A DNA stretch of 64,000 nucleotides from Argopecten irradians (GCF_041381155.1 NC_091139.1:8494383-8558382); one strand, 5' to 3'; shown: positions 1 to 12,241, counted from the stretch's first letter. A program made the numbers and translations. The notes: generated by a model from the sequence alone, not told the origin.

Positions 1-1133
1 ACGTTAGTATAGCATATAGTCCACCTTTTAACTCCAAACATAACGAAATACCTAAAATGTGTGCGGATTACTAGCAAGTTTATGAAATAACACATAGGTG
101 TTTCCCTCTAACGTTATTCACCATTATATAAACTAAAGTTGAAGGAGAAATGGCAATGATAATGTTGTATTTTGCGCTCACTTCTCTATTTGTCCACGTG
201 ATGATTGTTGATCATCATGACTGACAAAAAAAAAGAACAACGCATTAATGCCAAAGCATGTTATTACAAAAGGAGACTATACACGTGCTAAACACGAATA
301 TACGTAAACAAACGGTTCATGTAAATAGCAATGATGATTCATTAATTATAAAATGATATGGGTATCTGGTTAACTTCTCATATGTATGTAAAACGAAGTG
401 GTGATCGGCCTTGATATGGAGTCCGTGACATACTAATTACACGTTAAATAAGGAGGACATATTATCATGAAAGATGCCAGGGTTGAGGGTGTCATATTCC
501 ATAAATCATTATGGTAAACATTACAATGTAAACTGATAACAGAAATATACCGATATGGAATGACGGGTAGATTTCTTTTCAGTAATAATAGGCTTTTGCC
601 TGTTTGTCCGCTCTGAAATCATACAGTTATTTAGTATTCTGACGAAGAGGTATTTCATTCCACCATGTTTACATATACGATGTAGGTCCATTTTGATAGA
701 TCTCATTATTATAAGTCACCATCATAATCAAGCGTCAAGGCTAAACAATATTGAATCATACATACTGTAAGTACGTAAATACAACTCATTTCATTTCAAC
801 AATAACATTTGTTTGTGAGGCGAAGCGTTTTGTAAGTTGGTAATTTCGGCATAGAGTTTGGCAGGGACATACCTGTAGACATGTTTAAATATTCATTTCG
901 GGGTTTCCTTATTTTGTAGACTAAATCTATGAGTTGATATCCAAAATGGCTACCAAACCACAAACGGATACTCAAGTTAAATCTTATACATTAATACTGG
1001 GCTAAAAAGGGTGTTTTATTTTTTATTTTTTTATTTTTTGTGTGTGTCGTGTTAAAGAAGTCTACTAGTATATTGTATTTTTAAATAGACACTTTGTTCA
1101 AAATATTCAATAATTACAGATAATACAGCACAA
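1..1133. other. 5' flank of the DMRT2-like gene
   Basis: AT-rich sequence with no convincing coding exon, RNA gene or transposon. CACGTG occurs at about 195 and 283, but isolated copies are expected by chance. The last 80 bases run into the first coding exon and may hold its 5' UTR. An AG at about 1127-1128 could instead be a 3' splice site, so an extra upstream non-coding exon cannot be excluded. Confidence 0.4.
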
Positions 1134-1372
1134 ATGGACCAGGAAAACGTCAATCTGGATGGACACCCAATACCACGTGACAAGCCCGTCATTCGGACGA
1201 CCGGACGGAAATTGTTACGTACACCTAAATGCGCCCGCTGTCGGAACCACGGAGTAGTTTCCTGTCTGAAGGGCCACAAACGGTTCTGTAGATGGCGCGA
1301 CTGTCAGTGTCCGAACTGCCTCCTGGTGGTAGAACGTCAACGTGTGATGGCTGCACAGGTGGCGCTGAGGAG
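1134..1372 (+). CDS. DMRT2: DMRT2-like exon 1 (DM domain)
   Basis: Codes a 28-residue leader and essentially the whole DM domain. It ends at AG|GTAAAC with two bases of a split Arg codon. The frame runs straight into a TAA if unspliced, which supports splicing here. Confidence 0.92.
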
Positions 1373-4300
1373 GTAAACTTTTTGGGGGGAGCAATGCTTT
1401 CATTTTTTAACATAATTAGTTAATAATTCAGTTTACTTGTAACAAGCATTTCCATTGGTTTAAAATTCACGAAAAAATGGCGTCAACGTTTGTAACGTCA
1501 CTTCTACTTGACTAAGATAACGGCGGAATGATTTCATAGAAAAAAAGAGTCCCAAAATGAATTGGAATGCTGAAGAGATTACCTATATTGGTCAATTGGA
1601 TTATACGAGATTTTTTTACCTTATGGAGATATTGTAACACAAACATCTGAGTGTACCCACAACATAGAGCACTTCGCGGTTTATCTTATAGTATACACAC
1701 AGATTTTTGAGTGATTCACATGTACATGTATGTATATCGCATGAATATATTCTCAAGCTAAATCCTTCAATACATCTAAATCTGCTGTTGGCATCACTGT
1801 GTCGTTTCGATGAATTCTTTACGGTAACAAAATAAAACAAATTCATGGATTTTTAATGGCATACATTACATCATATAAGAATCCCACATTGTCATGTGTT
1901 TCAATCAACTTTAGTGAAAATATCATTTTATATGAATTATCAGGTTCTCGCTCGCTGGAAGTAGAAAAGACTTTGTCTTGTGTGGCAATGTACTCTTTTC
2001 ATTAACTTTTGACAAGATGTTTGGTCGACATTAAAGGAATTAGTTGTCCGCGTGCCGTACTTGTTGATATCAATTACATTTGATGTAACTTGGCACTATC
2101 TTGTTGCCGTATAAAACGCAGATCTGTTTACTGAGCATGCGCAATGTCGCGCCAGTCCCTCGGATTAATCAGCAGATATCGCCCGATCAACATAATTACA
2201 CTTGTTAAGTTTACACATACATCCCTCTACAAATAAATATAGCCATTTTCTGTAAAGTCGCGTTTCAAGTTACACGACAAAGTTTACGCTACAGAAATCA
2301 TATGCACGTGATAATCGAACAGTGTTCCGGACCACCATACCCGGTGCGGTCTGTTTTCTACACACGCCCCACCTGGGACATTAGCACAAATAAACACACG
2401 CCTACATCATACAGTGCAGAATCGCACGATCGTTTCTTTAGCTTTTGAAGAAAAAAAAAACGCGAAAAATAACAAAGCTTTTTACTAGATGTATTATACC
2501 GTAGATTATTTATGTATTTAGGAATACACATGTAGCCATATTGTTATCTTTATATTTGGGTTTAAATCTGACATGGAATCCCTCATTCCTCTCCCACCAA
2601 GATGCGCGGATCTGATACATGCTATCAATTAATGTATATTTACTTGTACATTAAGTTTCAATCATTATGGCTTGGTGAATCCGGCTCGGTGTTTAGATTT
2701 GACCGAACAAGAATTACAGATAGTAACGAGATCCAACTAAGCCTTAATCCGCGCCATATTGCATGCTAATCACTTACTAATCCCCGACAGCAGGTGCCCG
2801 CTGTCATCCACAGCGGGAACATTTATTTTATTTTACCGAAATGGACTCTGGAAGAACTTTATTTTCCGACAAATGTACTTTTAAATACTATGAACTCCTT
2901 AGAAATCACTGCATTAATTTCTTATGTTTAATGCGAGATATTGAAAATGGACTTATTCTACCTATTTAATTGCGTATAATGAACATTCCATTAATTCAAC
3001 TTACTTCCCAATCAACTCATTTGTGTTAAGCTACAAAGAAAACGTTACCCAATTGATTCAAACACTAAATGTATAATTCAAACAAAAGACCCTTGGGCCT
3101 GTATCTGTATCAGTTACACTGCTATATCCCAAAACTGCTAATCATTCAGCGGCTAAGAGATAGCTCAGGAGGCGGTTTCACGGTCATCTGACAAGTTTTA
3201 TTTGATGAAATACTAAAAGACAACTTAAGAAAAAACTTCAATAGAGCGTCAGCTTTTGGAACCCTCTCCATTGTCTATACGAGTCAGATCAGCCATATTT
3301 ATTGATAATGTAGTTCAAATTAAATTTGGTTGTAATCCAAATTGATAGGAATTTCAAGCAAACTTCAGCAATGGCCCCGTCCATTCGTCCAAATGTATCG
3401 GTCTTGCTTCATTTACATAAGATATCATTGTCCTTTTCCAATGCTACTTCACAACAAAATCGGTGATAATCCATATTGGAGTTAAGGAGTAGTAGACTTT
3501 AATTAAATAAAATCGTCTCACACACGGCACATCACGACGGACGAAGCACGATGGCAATAGGTCATCATGACCCTTCGCGTCAGATGACTTAAATAACACA
3601 AAACAAATCCTTTTTCATGCTTAAAGGGACAATTCAGTCTAAGAGAACATTAAAATTTGTACATATATATCAGAAAACCCCAGTTCTAATGGAAATTAGA
3701 TCAGTCGGTTTTACTGTGATATGCCTGAAAAGCCAATGGTGGTGACATGTGTGTGAAATGTCGAACTTCTTGTATGCCGAACCCTGTCCCTTGCTCGTAA
3801 AGTAATGCAACTTTTGGCTAGAACTGCTCAAATCGCTCTGACAGTAGTTTTATTATTATTTTATTACCTTCTCAGTGGTTATGTAGTTCATTTGTTTAAC
3901 GTGCGTGACTTTGGCTCGGGTATGGGTACAGCGTCCATGTTGTACCTGCTCAATCGTATTGATCAACGATTTGATATTTCAACGATATTAATTAAAATAC
4001 TTAACAATGTCGTGGACTTTGTCAATGTTTTACGTTAAATGTTTCATAAGAAATGTAGAACAATACATTAATGCTATGTTTTGCTTCTTGATTATGTAAA
4101 AGAATTTGCCTGAGTGAATTATCTCTTTAAGTCTGATTAATTAAGCGAGGACAGACACCACTGAAAACGTACAGAGACAGAATCAGGCGTTCCTTGAGAG
4201 GAGGCGTGTTCTTCTTCATCAATGCCGCCAAACATAAAAATATTCTTACTTGAAACGGGATGGTTAATGATCTACAGTCATGGCACATTAAATCATCTAT

Positions 4301-5360
4301 TTAAACGAGTCGTAGGAAATTACTTTCGAAAAAAATTAAAACAATATTCATTGGTTGTATTGATAACTCTCACAATTAAGTTAACATATAGTCCATATAG
4401 ATATATTTTCTCTTTCTAGACACCAGGCCTCGGATATGACAATCACTTTGAAGGACAAAGTCAAGACGGCAACCCAGATTCTCCAACACCGGAAGTTGTT
4501 ACAGCGCAATCTCAGAAGCTTACAACAGCAATCAGTGTCACGTGATGTTCTAAGCAGTAAGTAATATTTGAATTGAAAAATAATAATTTGATAATTTTAG
4601 TCTGTAGAAGATCCCAAGATAAGCTCTAAAGAATATTTCTAAAAATTTTTTATTATATTTTCAGATATTAACAAAGTATTTAATATTTACAGAATGCCGA
4701 CAGAAGCCTTCTTTTTATGACGTAGGTGAGAAGCACCTGCCGCCAATTTTCAATGAACGCATGCGCAAACGAAGATGTTTTGCAGATAAAGAGCTTGAAC
4801 TTGCAATGTTTGAACGTGAGAGACAAAGCGAAATATTACAAACAAAAGTGAATCGCCATGGAAACGGAAGTTCCCTCACTGGCCTTGTCGGAACAGATAC
4901 CTCGGATATGGCGTCAATAGTTCCAAGTATTCACCGCGAATTTCTGCAACAGTTATTCCCCTTACATAGCACGAGTGTGATAGAATTGGTTTGGCAGGGT
5001 TGCCAAGGTAACTTGCAAAAGGCAATACATCAAATCGCACACAATGTACCATACATCCAGCCGGGTCTGTCACAACTTCCGGTAGCGGAACTTATTCACC
5101 GGACCATGCATTCTAATATCAGTGAATTCAGTTACATGGGACTAGAGCACATGGAACCGGAAGTCTATGACTGCAGTCATCCCAACCGGAAAGAAACTAG
5201 TGATAGCAAAAGTAACACAGACAATGCTACTGGATTACCCCTCTCGAAATTAAAAGATACGAATATGGAGGGATCGCCAGATCGTAGTTCTAGCGAGAAA
5301 AAGGAAGTAAGGCCTTGCAGACTGAAATTTTCAGTAGCGGCAATTATCGGAGAACTTTAG
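1134..5360 (+). CDS. DMRT2: DMRT2-like DM-domain transcription factor with C-terminal DMA domain (3 exons)
   Basis: Nuclear zinc-binding transcription factor of the doublesex/mab-3 family. Exons 1134-1372, 4420-4556 and 4693-5360 join in frame to 347 codons plus stop. The DM domain (about residues 28-80) has the CARCRNHG start, the intertwined Cys/His ligands and the [14 protein letters not shown] recognition tail. The reading [18 protein letters not shown] is the form I know from DMRT2. A second DMRT2-like block, [20 protein letters not shown], begins at residue 149. Residues about 206-242 ([12 protein letters not shown]..., [12 protein letters not shown]) form a DMA domain, a CUE/UBA-like fold typical of DMRT3 and DMRT4/5. 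The C-terminus [12 protein letters not shown] contains an eh1-like F-x-V-x-x-I-I motif, a possible Groucho contact. The start is the first in-frame ATG and has a good context. Family assignment is sure; the DMRT2 subtype is likely. Confidence 0.9.
2740..2820 (+). promoter_or_regulatory. Candidate enhancer patch in DMRT2-like intron 1
   Basis: Less AT-rich patch holding an octamer-like ATGCTAATCA, two TAATCC (K50 homeodomain-type) cores, a CAGGTG E-box and a perfect 8-bp stem, CCCGCTGT (2797-2804) with ACAGCGGG (2810-2817), around a 5-base loop. No dispersed-repeat match is seen. Function is inferred only from motif clustering. Confidence 0.25.
3081..3594 (+). mobile_element. Short pearl-like dispersed element, first family
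   Basis: Begins with a degraded GACCCTTGGGCCT-type head and a CGGTCATCTGAC motif. It ends with ACGGACGA-type repeats and a nested hairpin in which GGTCATC and GATGAC enclose TGACCCTTCG. The same head and tail bound the longer copy at 12854-14806, so this is an internally shortened relative inside DMRT2 intron 1. Confidence 0.6.
3620..4131. mobile_element. 512-bp MITE with TTAA ends
   Basis: Terminal inverted repeats: CTTAAAGGGACAATTCA at 3620-3636 pairs with TGAATTATCTCTTTAAG at 4115-4131 (15 of 17 positions). The TTAA at each outer edge looks like a target-site duplication of the piggyBac type. The element lies in DMRT2 intron 1. A 77-codon open frame inside it has no family features. Confidence 0.65.
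4420..4556 (+). CDS. DMRT2: DMRT2-like exon 2
   Basis: Preceded by a pyrimidine-rich TTTTCTCTTTCTAG acceptor and followed by GTAAGTAA. It completes the split Arg codon (phase 2 in, phase 1 out) and codes [20 protein letters not shown] and a basic, Gln-rich linker, consistent with the segment after the DM domain. Confidence 0.85.
4693..5360 (+). CDS. DMRT2: DMRT2-like exon 3 (DMA domain, stop)
   Basis: Acceptor ATTTACAG. The exon completes the split Lys codon, then codes the [13 protein letters not shown] block, the DMA domain, a Ser/Thr/Lys-rich stretch and the eh1-like C-terminus. It ends in TAG at 5358-5360. Confidence 0.92.
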
Positions 5361-5609
5361 TACATCGCTTTCTGAATCATATGCGTGTGAAAGACAGGGA
5401 AAGTTTGTTTTAGGATTACTGAAGTATGTTTTATACATGTTATATAGCGATATTAATTTACTTCTGTACTAAAGGGGTGATGACACAAGGTTCTGTATTT
5501 GGGCCACAGTTATTCTTTGTATAGTATCTTAGTAAAAGTTACATTTATCACCAGAATGTTTGTTGACATACTGTACTATTTATTTCATTTTATATCATTT
5601 TTTTTCTTG

Positions 5610-5615
5610 ATTAAA
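5610..5615 (+). terminator. Candidate polyadenylation signal for DMRT2-like gene
   Basis: ATTAAA variant hexamer 250 bases after the stop codon in an AT-rich 3' flank. No AATAAA is nearer in the sense direction. Position is the only support. Confidence 0.35.
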
Positions 5616-5809
5616 TACATACAAAAGTAATGAATGGAGAGATTTGTAAACAGTCATTATTTATATAATTTATAATTGATACGAAAACCAAACAAAGTGA
5701 GTATGTGTTGTAACCGTCCCAAGACAATAGAAATGTAACCGGCCAACCATGCCTGCAGTTTTACTATGAAACGTTAGTGATATTAACCAGAAACACATGC
5801 AAGAAATTA

Positions 5810-6480
5810 TCATTGGACAAATTTACGGGCTTTCCTCCAACAAGGAATTTCGGCCAAGGTCATTCATATTAACAAACTTGGTAGCCTTTTATCTCAACAT
5901 GCTACAGGTCAAATTTCAGGTCTCTAGGCCTTTCAGAACTTGACAAGAAGTATTTAAAGATTTTAGAATTTTTGGCCCCCGTGTCCTTGAATATAGGCCA
6001 AGTTCATTCATATTTTATTTACAAACTTGGTAGCCATTTATGTCAGCATGCTACAGACCTAATATTAGGTCTTCTCGGGGCCTTCTAGAACTTGTGAAGA
6101 AGATTTTTTAATGATTTTTTGTCGAAAAATTTCACTTTTGAAATTTGACCCTTATTTCCAACCGGAAGTTGACGTTTTACAGAAGAGTGTTGCATTAGTT
6201 ATTTGCTTCAATTTTGATTCTACATTACTCATATCCAAAACAGAAAGAAATTCGTCAAGCCGTTAATGAGATGTTGACAAAAGTTTAAAACCGGAAGTGA
6301 GGTCATAGCGGCCATATTGGATTTTTGACCAACATAAAAACATTGCTGTCACACCTTAAACTCATGTCCTGCAATATGCTCACACGTTCATTGGCATGTC
6401 TCTTGCCATTTCGGAGATCCTTAATATACATTTTCTGTACAGAACAGAATAATAAAAAACAGGACAAAAACAATTGGCCT
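5810..6480 (+). repeat. Dispersed repeat, family A copy 1
   Basis: About 650 bp that recurs in reverse orientation at 10245-10870. Shared landmarks are ACAAACTTGGTAGCC, CAGCATGCTACAG, CCTAATATTAGGTCT, ACCGGAAGTGAGGTCATAG and GGCCATATTGG. It contains its own internal near-duplication, since TTCATATT...ACAAACTTGGTAGCC occurs twice. No coding capacity or clear terminal repeats are seen. Confidence 0.7.
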
Positions 6481-6489
6481 TAGCCCTAA

Positions 6490-7600
6490 TTAGTTATAAT
6501 CTGGCTGTATATATGTTTCTGTATTAACCCATGAAGTATCGAGGATGATGCATCCTTGGCCCAGCATTACTTTAAGAAGAATTACATATAATTATTCATG
6601 CATGAAGTATCTAAACACACAATAATGAGGATGGTATACGATTGGTTTGTCATTAATTCTATATTCTTATACGTATTGAAATCAGACACGACTGTTACAG
6701 TGTTAAACTATCTACTCCCTACAACAGCTGCTCGCTGTCCAACCCGAGACAGACACATGTAGAATATAAACCGGTGATTAAGTTCCACCGCATCAACAAT
6801 CAAAGACATCTTTAGGCCTCAATTACAAAGCTCTGTGTTTATGTGAACGTCTCTATGTTTAAATTAACAGCCAGGCAAACGTAGTCAACAGAATCAAAGT
6901 ATCGAGTTTCACCAGCACCGCCAAGATATTCACATCAACGCCTCCGATTGGCATTTTTTCAATATTTTCTTTGACAATTTACACTTTCTCTCTTATAGAT
7001 AAGAGGAGCGGAGCGACGAGGTATGAGAATATCAGTAGCGCTCTGATCCGCATCTCTATAACGGATACCAAAGACACGGATCGCGGATTGAGTTTCCTTT
7101 ATAGTTCAATTCCGTGTTATCATTTCCGAAGTGAGACGATCAAGCTGGATGGTTCTTTTCTAGAGCGACCTCCCTCGCGTAAAGCACGTGTAGTCAACCA
7201 TTCCTGTCACTCACGGAGATAGAAATAACTTAGAATTAATCACAAACATGTACTTTATATCACACCCGGTATAATGTTACGATATCAAAGACATTCAAGG
7301 CAAGCGCAAGGACATCTATAGATTACATGGTATATCTATTTACATAAGATACAACATTACGATGTCGTGAGATATAATAATACCACGGGACTGCAAAAAG
7401 CCAAAGATAGAAAAGAACAAAGGAAAGAAAACATAGAAAGCCGAGGAAATAAGAGGAAAACACAGAAAGCACGACAAAGAAAATAAACAAAAGGGAAAAA
7501 AAGAATAAAGAAAATACACAAAAAGTAAGTCAAACAAAGATAACTACCATAAATACAAAGACGAACAAAATAATTTAGCCATGTAGATTAAACATAACCA
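6490..7600. other. Intergenic stretch without a recognised gene
   Basis: No supported gene. An 83-codon open frame at 6971-7222 lacks family resemblance and good signals. Bases 7380-7540 are A/G-rich low-complexity sequence. Confidence 0.4.
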
Positions 7601-7610
7601 TGTAATGCGT

Positions 7611-7686
7611 TAGTCCGCTAAACCTGCTTTTATATACTAGGCAAAATTTTAAAATAGCCTATAATATAGACAGCTTTAGCAGACTA
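7611..7686. mobile_element. Foldback mini-element, family B copy 1
   Basis: A 76-bp near-palindrome: TAGTCCGCTAAACCTGC at the left pairs with GCTTTAGCAGACTA at the right. The same ends occur at 12138-12241. It is non-coding and MITE-like. Confidence 0.55.
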
Positions 7687-7847
7687 TTAATGCCTGGGTT
7701 TGAATCTCGCATCCAAAGAAAAAAGGCATTGCGAAATGGAGTCATTTGTCTGACCACATGAGTTGTAATAAGTCTTAGTTACTTTGGACCAACTTAGCTT
7801 TTGTTTCGCAATTGTCGTAACTTCGCGCTATACTCGAAATGGAACGC

Positions 7848-7897
7848 TGCCCATATAGGAACACCACCCATATAGGAACACCACCCATATAAGAACA
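7848..7897 (+). repeat. 18-bp tandem repeat, 3 copies
   Basis: Three head-to-tail copies of CCCATATAGGAACACCAC, the last diverged (ATAAGAACACT). They directly abut the inverted-repeat element that starts at 7901. Confidence 0.8.
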
Positions 7898-7900
7898 CTT

Positions 7901-8275
7901 TAAAGGCCCACTACCTTTCCGAAACGGCTTTTAATTTTTAAAATGGGAATGTAAAACAAGATCGATAATTTTGTAGAGTCCTAAAAATTATTAACTTACC
8001 GTTAATACTACATTTATCATCACCTTCTGAACGATTTGATTAAAATAGATAAAATGTTTATTTTCATAACGCGGGTCGTATTATGTTTCCCGCCGTCGTC
8101 CTAAATACCGCGCGGTAATTGACTATCACTGCGCCAGACGGCAAAACAGTGAATTGACTCTCCACTGTTTTCATATATTACGCAGACAATCTTGCATATG
8201 TTTGGTGTCGTAACCTTATTTTAGATCATCGGTATGCATTGTCTGGTGTTATTAATGTTTTTTTAAGAAACCTTT
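7901..8275 (-). mobile_element. MITE family C, copy 1 (3'-truncated)
   Basis: Starts with the terminal repeat TAAAGGCCCACTACCTTTCC. Its interior matches, in reverse orientation, the full copy at 22307-22716, including a shared run around TGTTTCCCGCCGTC and CCTAAATACCGC. Homology stops near AAGAAACCTT, so the second terminal repeat is missing. Confidence 0.7.
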
Positions 8276-8512
8276 ATTTGCTAAGATATGGATATCAGAT
8301 ATCATGCAATACAAAAATAAAAATAATTGTCCCGAACAAAAATTAAATTGCTAAAAAGAAACAGTGGTTGGGGTTTTTATTTGTTAATAAATAGATGTCC
8401 TTTCATCACTGTTGTCTTATTATATCTACATTCATCTTCAATTTCTAAAACAAAAATAATTCGGGAAATGATGTCGTGCGATAAAATTGTCATGCTAACA
8501 GGATTTGATATT

Positions 8513-8672
8513 GTAGTGTGCTGTAGTGAACTGTAATGTACTGTAGTGTACTGAAGTGTACGATAATGTACTATAATATACTGTAGTATGCTGTAGTGTA
8601 CTATAGTATACTGTAATGAACTGTAGTGTACTGTAGAGCACGATAGTGTACGGTTGTGTACTGTAGCCATTA
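8513..8672 (+). repeat. Short-period array (10-bp TGTAGTGTAC type)
   Basis: About 16 degenerate copies of a 10-bp unit such as CTGTAGTGTA. The long open frames on the - strand here are by-products of the period. Confidence 0.85.
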
Positions 8673-9714
8673 TCCATACATATGTACGTAAAGTGGCTAC
8701 CGAACTATTTGAATACGTATGGAACAAATCAAACTGGAGTGACACCAGAGGTAGGATACAACAGATAGACTGTAATCCGAGATTCTTTGTGCACTTTTTA
8801 ATCAGTACCACCCTCACCATAGGCCGAGAGGTAAAATTATACATCATCGATATGTTCTCTTTATTTTTTATCAGGCAATCCGTAAAAACACCAAATGGTC
8901 CGTCGGGAATTGCAACAGAATGATCCGGGCCAGTTTGGAAGTTTTTTGTTGTAAGCAGCACTGTCTCATGTACACTCCGACAACATACGATCCTTTTGTA
9001 ACATGATTCCACACACATATCGGTCGTCTTTGGGTTCCAACAGGTTCAACATATCTTAATCCCGATAACAATCAGTAAACGTTCCCTTCTAATGTCTCCA
9101 CGAGAATTTATGTACTTTTGTATCTGTGAAGCATGCCAGACAGCTATCATCTAACGCTGCTGATGTAAATAGATTTCTCGGATTTCAATTAATGCCACCA
9201 TGTACAATGATGTACTAACTTTTACTGAAAAAGTGGAAAGGAATAGCATTTCTGGAGGCCACGCGCCCTCGCCACACGCGTGCATGCCAAGTAAAGGAGA
9301 CTCCATTCTCATAGATGTTGATACGTATATTTTAAAAACATCGCCACGTCTTTAAATTTTAATACTCACATAACATAAAAATATATTCAAGTTTATCTTA
9401 TTCAGTGGACATTTTAAAAGTACCACGACTTCTCCAAAATACTGTATGTCGCCGTGTATCATCTCCACCCACATTAATACTATCTGCACAAACACCCGCG
9501 GATCACCAGCTTCTTTCTGCTACAGTAGTATCAATATTTCGTTGTTACTGGTGCGGGAGGAAGACTTCTTAATAAAACATCAAACAGTATGAAGAATTTT
9601 ACTGAACCGGAAAGTCCCCGAGATCATCGAAGGAAATAGACATTGGGTGAGACATCTGGTTCAGTGAATCTCAGAAAGGTGTAGTTCCATCTTACCTGAT
9701 ATCGTTAAATATTT
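8673..9714. other. Intergenic stretch, nothing recognised
   Basis: No gene, RNA or clear repeat is visible. Open frames here (8654-8923 +, 8377-9018 -) show no domain and no splice-consistent extension. Confidence 0.4.
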
Positions 9715-9860
9715 GTTTGGTTTGATTAGTTTAACGTCCTATTAACAGCCAGGGTCATTCAAGGACGTGCCAGGTTTGTTGGTGGAGTAAAGCCGGAGTA
9801 CCAGGAGAAAAACCACCGACCAGCGGTCAGTACCTGGCAACTGCCCCAATTGTATTGTAA
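9715..9860 (+). repeat. Dispersed repeat family D, copy 1
   Basis: Carries AACGTCCTATTAACAGCCAG, a GGTCATTCAAGGA block, GGAGAAAAACCACCGACC and TACCTGGCAACTGCCCC. The same ordered blocks occur reversed at 26050-26215, and a fragment lies at 18745-18800. I remember this as a very common mollusc repeat, but class (SINE or other) cannot be settled here. Confidence 0.65.
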
Positions 9861-10244
9861 AACAGCCAATCAAGTGTTCATTACGTTCTCATACGTATTC
9901 ACTTGGACGGTGGATATACATTTTGTATTGTATCACCTTGACATTTTGACTTTCACCTTGACATTTTGACACCATATCAAGGATTAAAATGCTCTTATAT
10001 CATCTAAAGATAGCTTGGGTTACACTTGTATTTGTACTAATGAATATCACATCAAGGTTTTCAGCAAAGAGGGAAAAGCACAAGTCACATATGCATCAGT
10101 AGGCAGCCAAGGACGTGGCATAACAACTACAAAATCTTCCTTGTATCAATCTTGTCTCATCAATGACACATCGTACATTACCGCGATTTATGTTTTGGTA
10201 AATGCAGGCTTCACATTTTCCTTGTAACGATTTCTTTTTACCGT

Positions 10245-10870
10245 TTGTTAGGGCTTTCCACTATAGGGGTGAAAAGACCTATTGTTTTTGCTCTGTTTTT
10301 TGTATTCCTCTTCTGCAAAGAAAGTTTTATACCCAGGATCTCCGAAATGGTTAGAGATATGCCAATTTACGTGTCAACATATTGTAAGACATGAGTTGAA
10401 GGTGTGACAGTAGCATTTTTTCGTTGGTCAAAAATTCCAATATGGCCGCTATGACCTGACTTCCGGTTTTAAACTTATGTCTCATTAACGGATTTTCTTT
10501 CTGTTTTGGATATGTAATGTAGAATCAAAAATGGAGATAAATAACTAATGTAACACTTAAAAAAACGTAAAACGTCAACTTCCAGTTGGAAATAAGGGTC
10601 AAAGGTCAAAAGTATAATTTGTCGGAAAAATAATTAAAAATCTTCTTCTAGTTCTAGAAGGCACGGAGACCTAATATTAGGTCTGGAGCATGCTTGCATA
10701 AATGGCTACCAAGTTTGTTAATATGAGTGACATTGACTTTCATTCAAGATCGCATGGGTCAAAAATCTTCAAATCTTCAAATGACTTCTTGTGAAGTTCT
10801 ATGAGGACTAGAGACCTAATTAATATCAGGCATGTAGCATGCTGACATAAATACCTTTTGTTTCAAAAAT
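10245..10870 (-). repeat. Dispersed repeat, family A copy 2
   Basis: Reverse-complement copy of 5810-6480, in the same block order. Shared landmarks are CGGAGATCC, CAATATGGCC, TGACTTCCGG and the CCTAATATTAGGTCT core. The pair flanks a 3.8-kb segment in inverted orientation. Confidence 0.7.
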
Positions 10871-10879
10871 ATCTGTATT

Positions 10880-12130
10880 TTTTATTTCTGATATATCCAA
10901 GAATATGATTTTACATCTTTTATAAATGGTAAATAAAGCCTATATTGTTGTAACCATATAAATATGCAAAATCAATTAATTTTTTGTCTCAAACGCTGAT
11001 TTAGTATTTTCCCGATTAATTCAAGATTGTCATTATATGGTCCCTAGAGAGGAATCTTCAATTTCAATGAAAGTTTTTGAGGGCGCTGACTGTTTTGAAC
11101 TGGCCTAGGAATCACTACTATATACGGCCTAGGAATCACTACTATATACGGTCACTAGCAGGACCCTCTTCTTAGAAATGCCTAATAACACAGGTAACTG
11201 TCATTGTCTATATCGGATTTGCCATGGATGAGTGCACATTGGTAGAGTTACCTGAGCTCACAGACAAAGACAAAAAATCTGACATATTGAAAATAAGTGT
11301 ACTTTATCAAAAACTATAACAAAAAGAATTGCTATGCTTTAATAGATCTACATGGGAGATAACAGATCTCGTCCCTGACGAGCCTCGATTTAGTTATCTT
11401 TCCCACATATTGTACAGTTTTCGGCTCTTCTCCGTAACTTCATATAAATGTTGCAGAAAACTTACAAATTTGGTTACGGGTTTTTTTTTTCAGAATAGAC
11501 CATTTGCCGGTTTCCAAAAGGTTAGCGATTAGAGTGATCAAAAGAGTTCCACCGGACAAAAAGTTGGCTTTTATTCATACTCAAATAATAAAGAAAGCTA
11601 ATTTGAAATGCTGTGTTCGCTAAAATCAATTTTTTTTTTTTTTTTTTTTTGCATGTATTTGGTTTTCTACACCTCTGCTGAGTGTATTTAATCAAGCTGA
11701 GAGATATGTGTAAAGGCTGTCAAAGTATTTTTAGCGATAAATCCGAATTTATCGTGCGCACCTACAGCCTGTGCCGGGCATAGCGAAACGTTTTATTTCG
11801 CATTCAAGCTTACCTTTACAGTGTTTGATATATATTTTCATGACTTGTGACTCTCTTTATAAGCCTATTGTATTTAAGAAGTCATGTATTTTGATTTGTT
11901 TGTTTGTATCGATAATTTTGTCCCAATAACGTATGCGGATAGCGGCGATAGATCTACAACGGAATATTAATCTCTCTTTTAAAAGTATACATCTGAGTCG
12001 GACATATATTACGCTCACCTATAAACTTTACTGTTACAGTACATGTTTCCTCTATTTGTGTTTTAATCAAAATATTTCAAGCTCTCAAATCAATGCATAA
12101 ACGCTCTTTTTATGGTAATTAATTTCATAT
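10880..12130. other. Intergenic stretch with one small duplication
   Basis: No gene is seen. A perfect 24-bp tandem duplication beginning GGCCTAGGAATCACTACTAT lies at 11102-11150. A 21-base T run sits near 11630-11650. Confidence 0.45.
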
Positions 12131-12137
12131 CTACAGG

Positions 12138-12241
12138 TAGTCCACTAAAGCTGCCGATATTATTAGGCTTTTTTTTTAATTTCTAATATGTATATGGGGA
12201 AAAAAATAAAAAGCCTTATAATATAGGCAGGTTTAGTGGAC
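12138..12241. mobile_element. Foldback mini-element, family B copy 2
   Basis: TAGTCCACTAAAGCTGCC at the left pairs with GGCAGGTTTAGTGGAC at the right around a T/A-rich core in which AGGCTTTTT also pairs with AAAAAGCCT. Same family as 7611-7686, but longer and better paired. Confidence 0.65.

Noticed and set aside
3805..4038. 77-codon frame with a hydrophobic N-terminus resembling a signal peptide
   Set aside because: It lies wholly inside a TTAA-flanked MITE and in a DMRT2 intron; composition alone gives the hydrophobicity.
8377..9018. 213-codon - strand frame
   Set aside because: Mostly a translation of the 10-bp TGTAGTGTAC array, with no family match.
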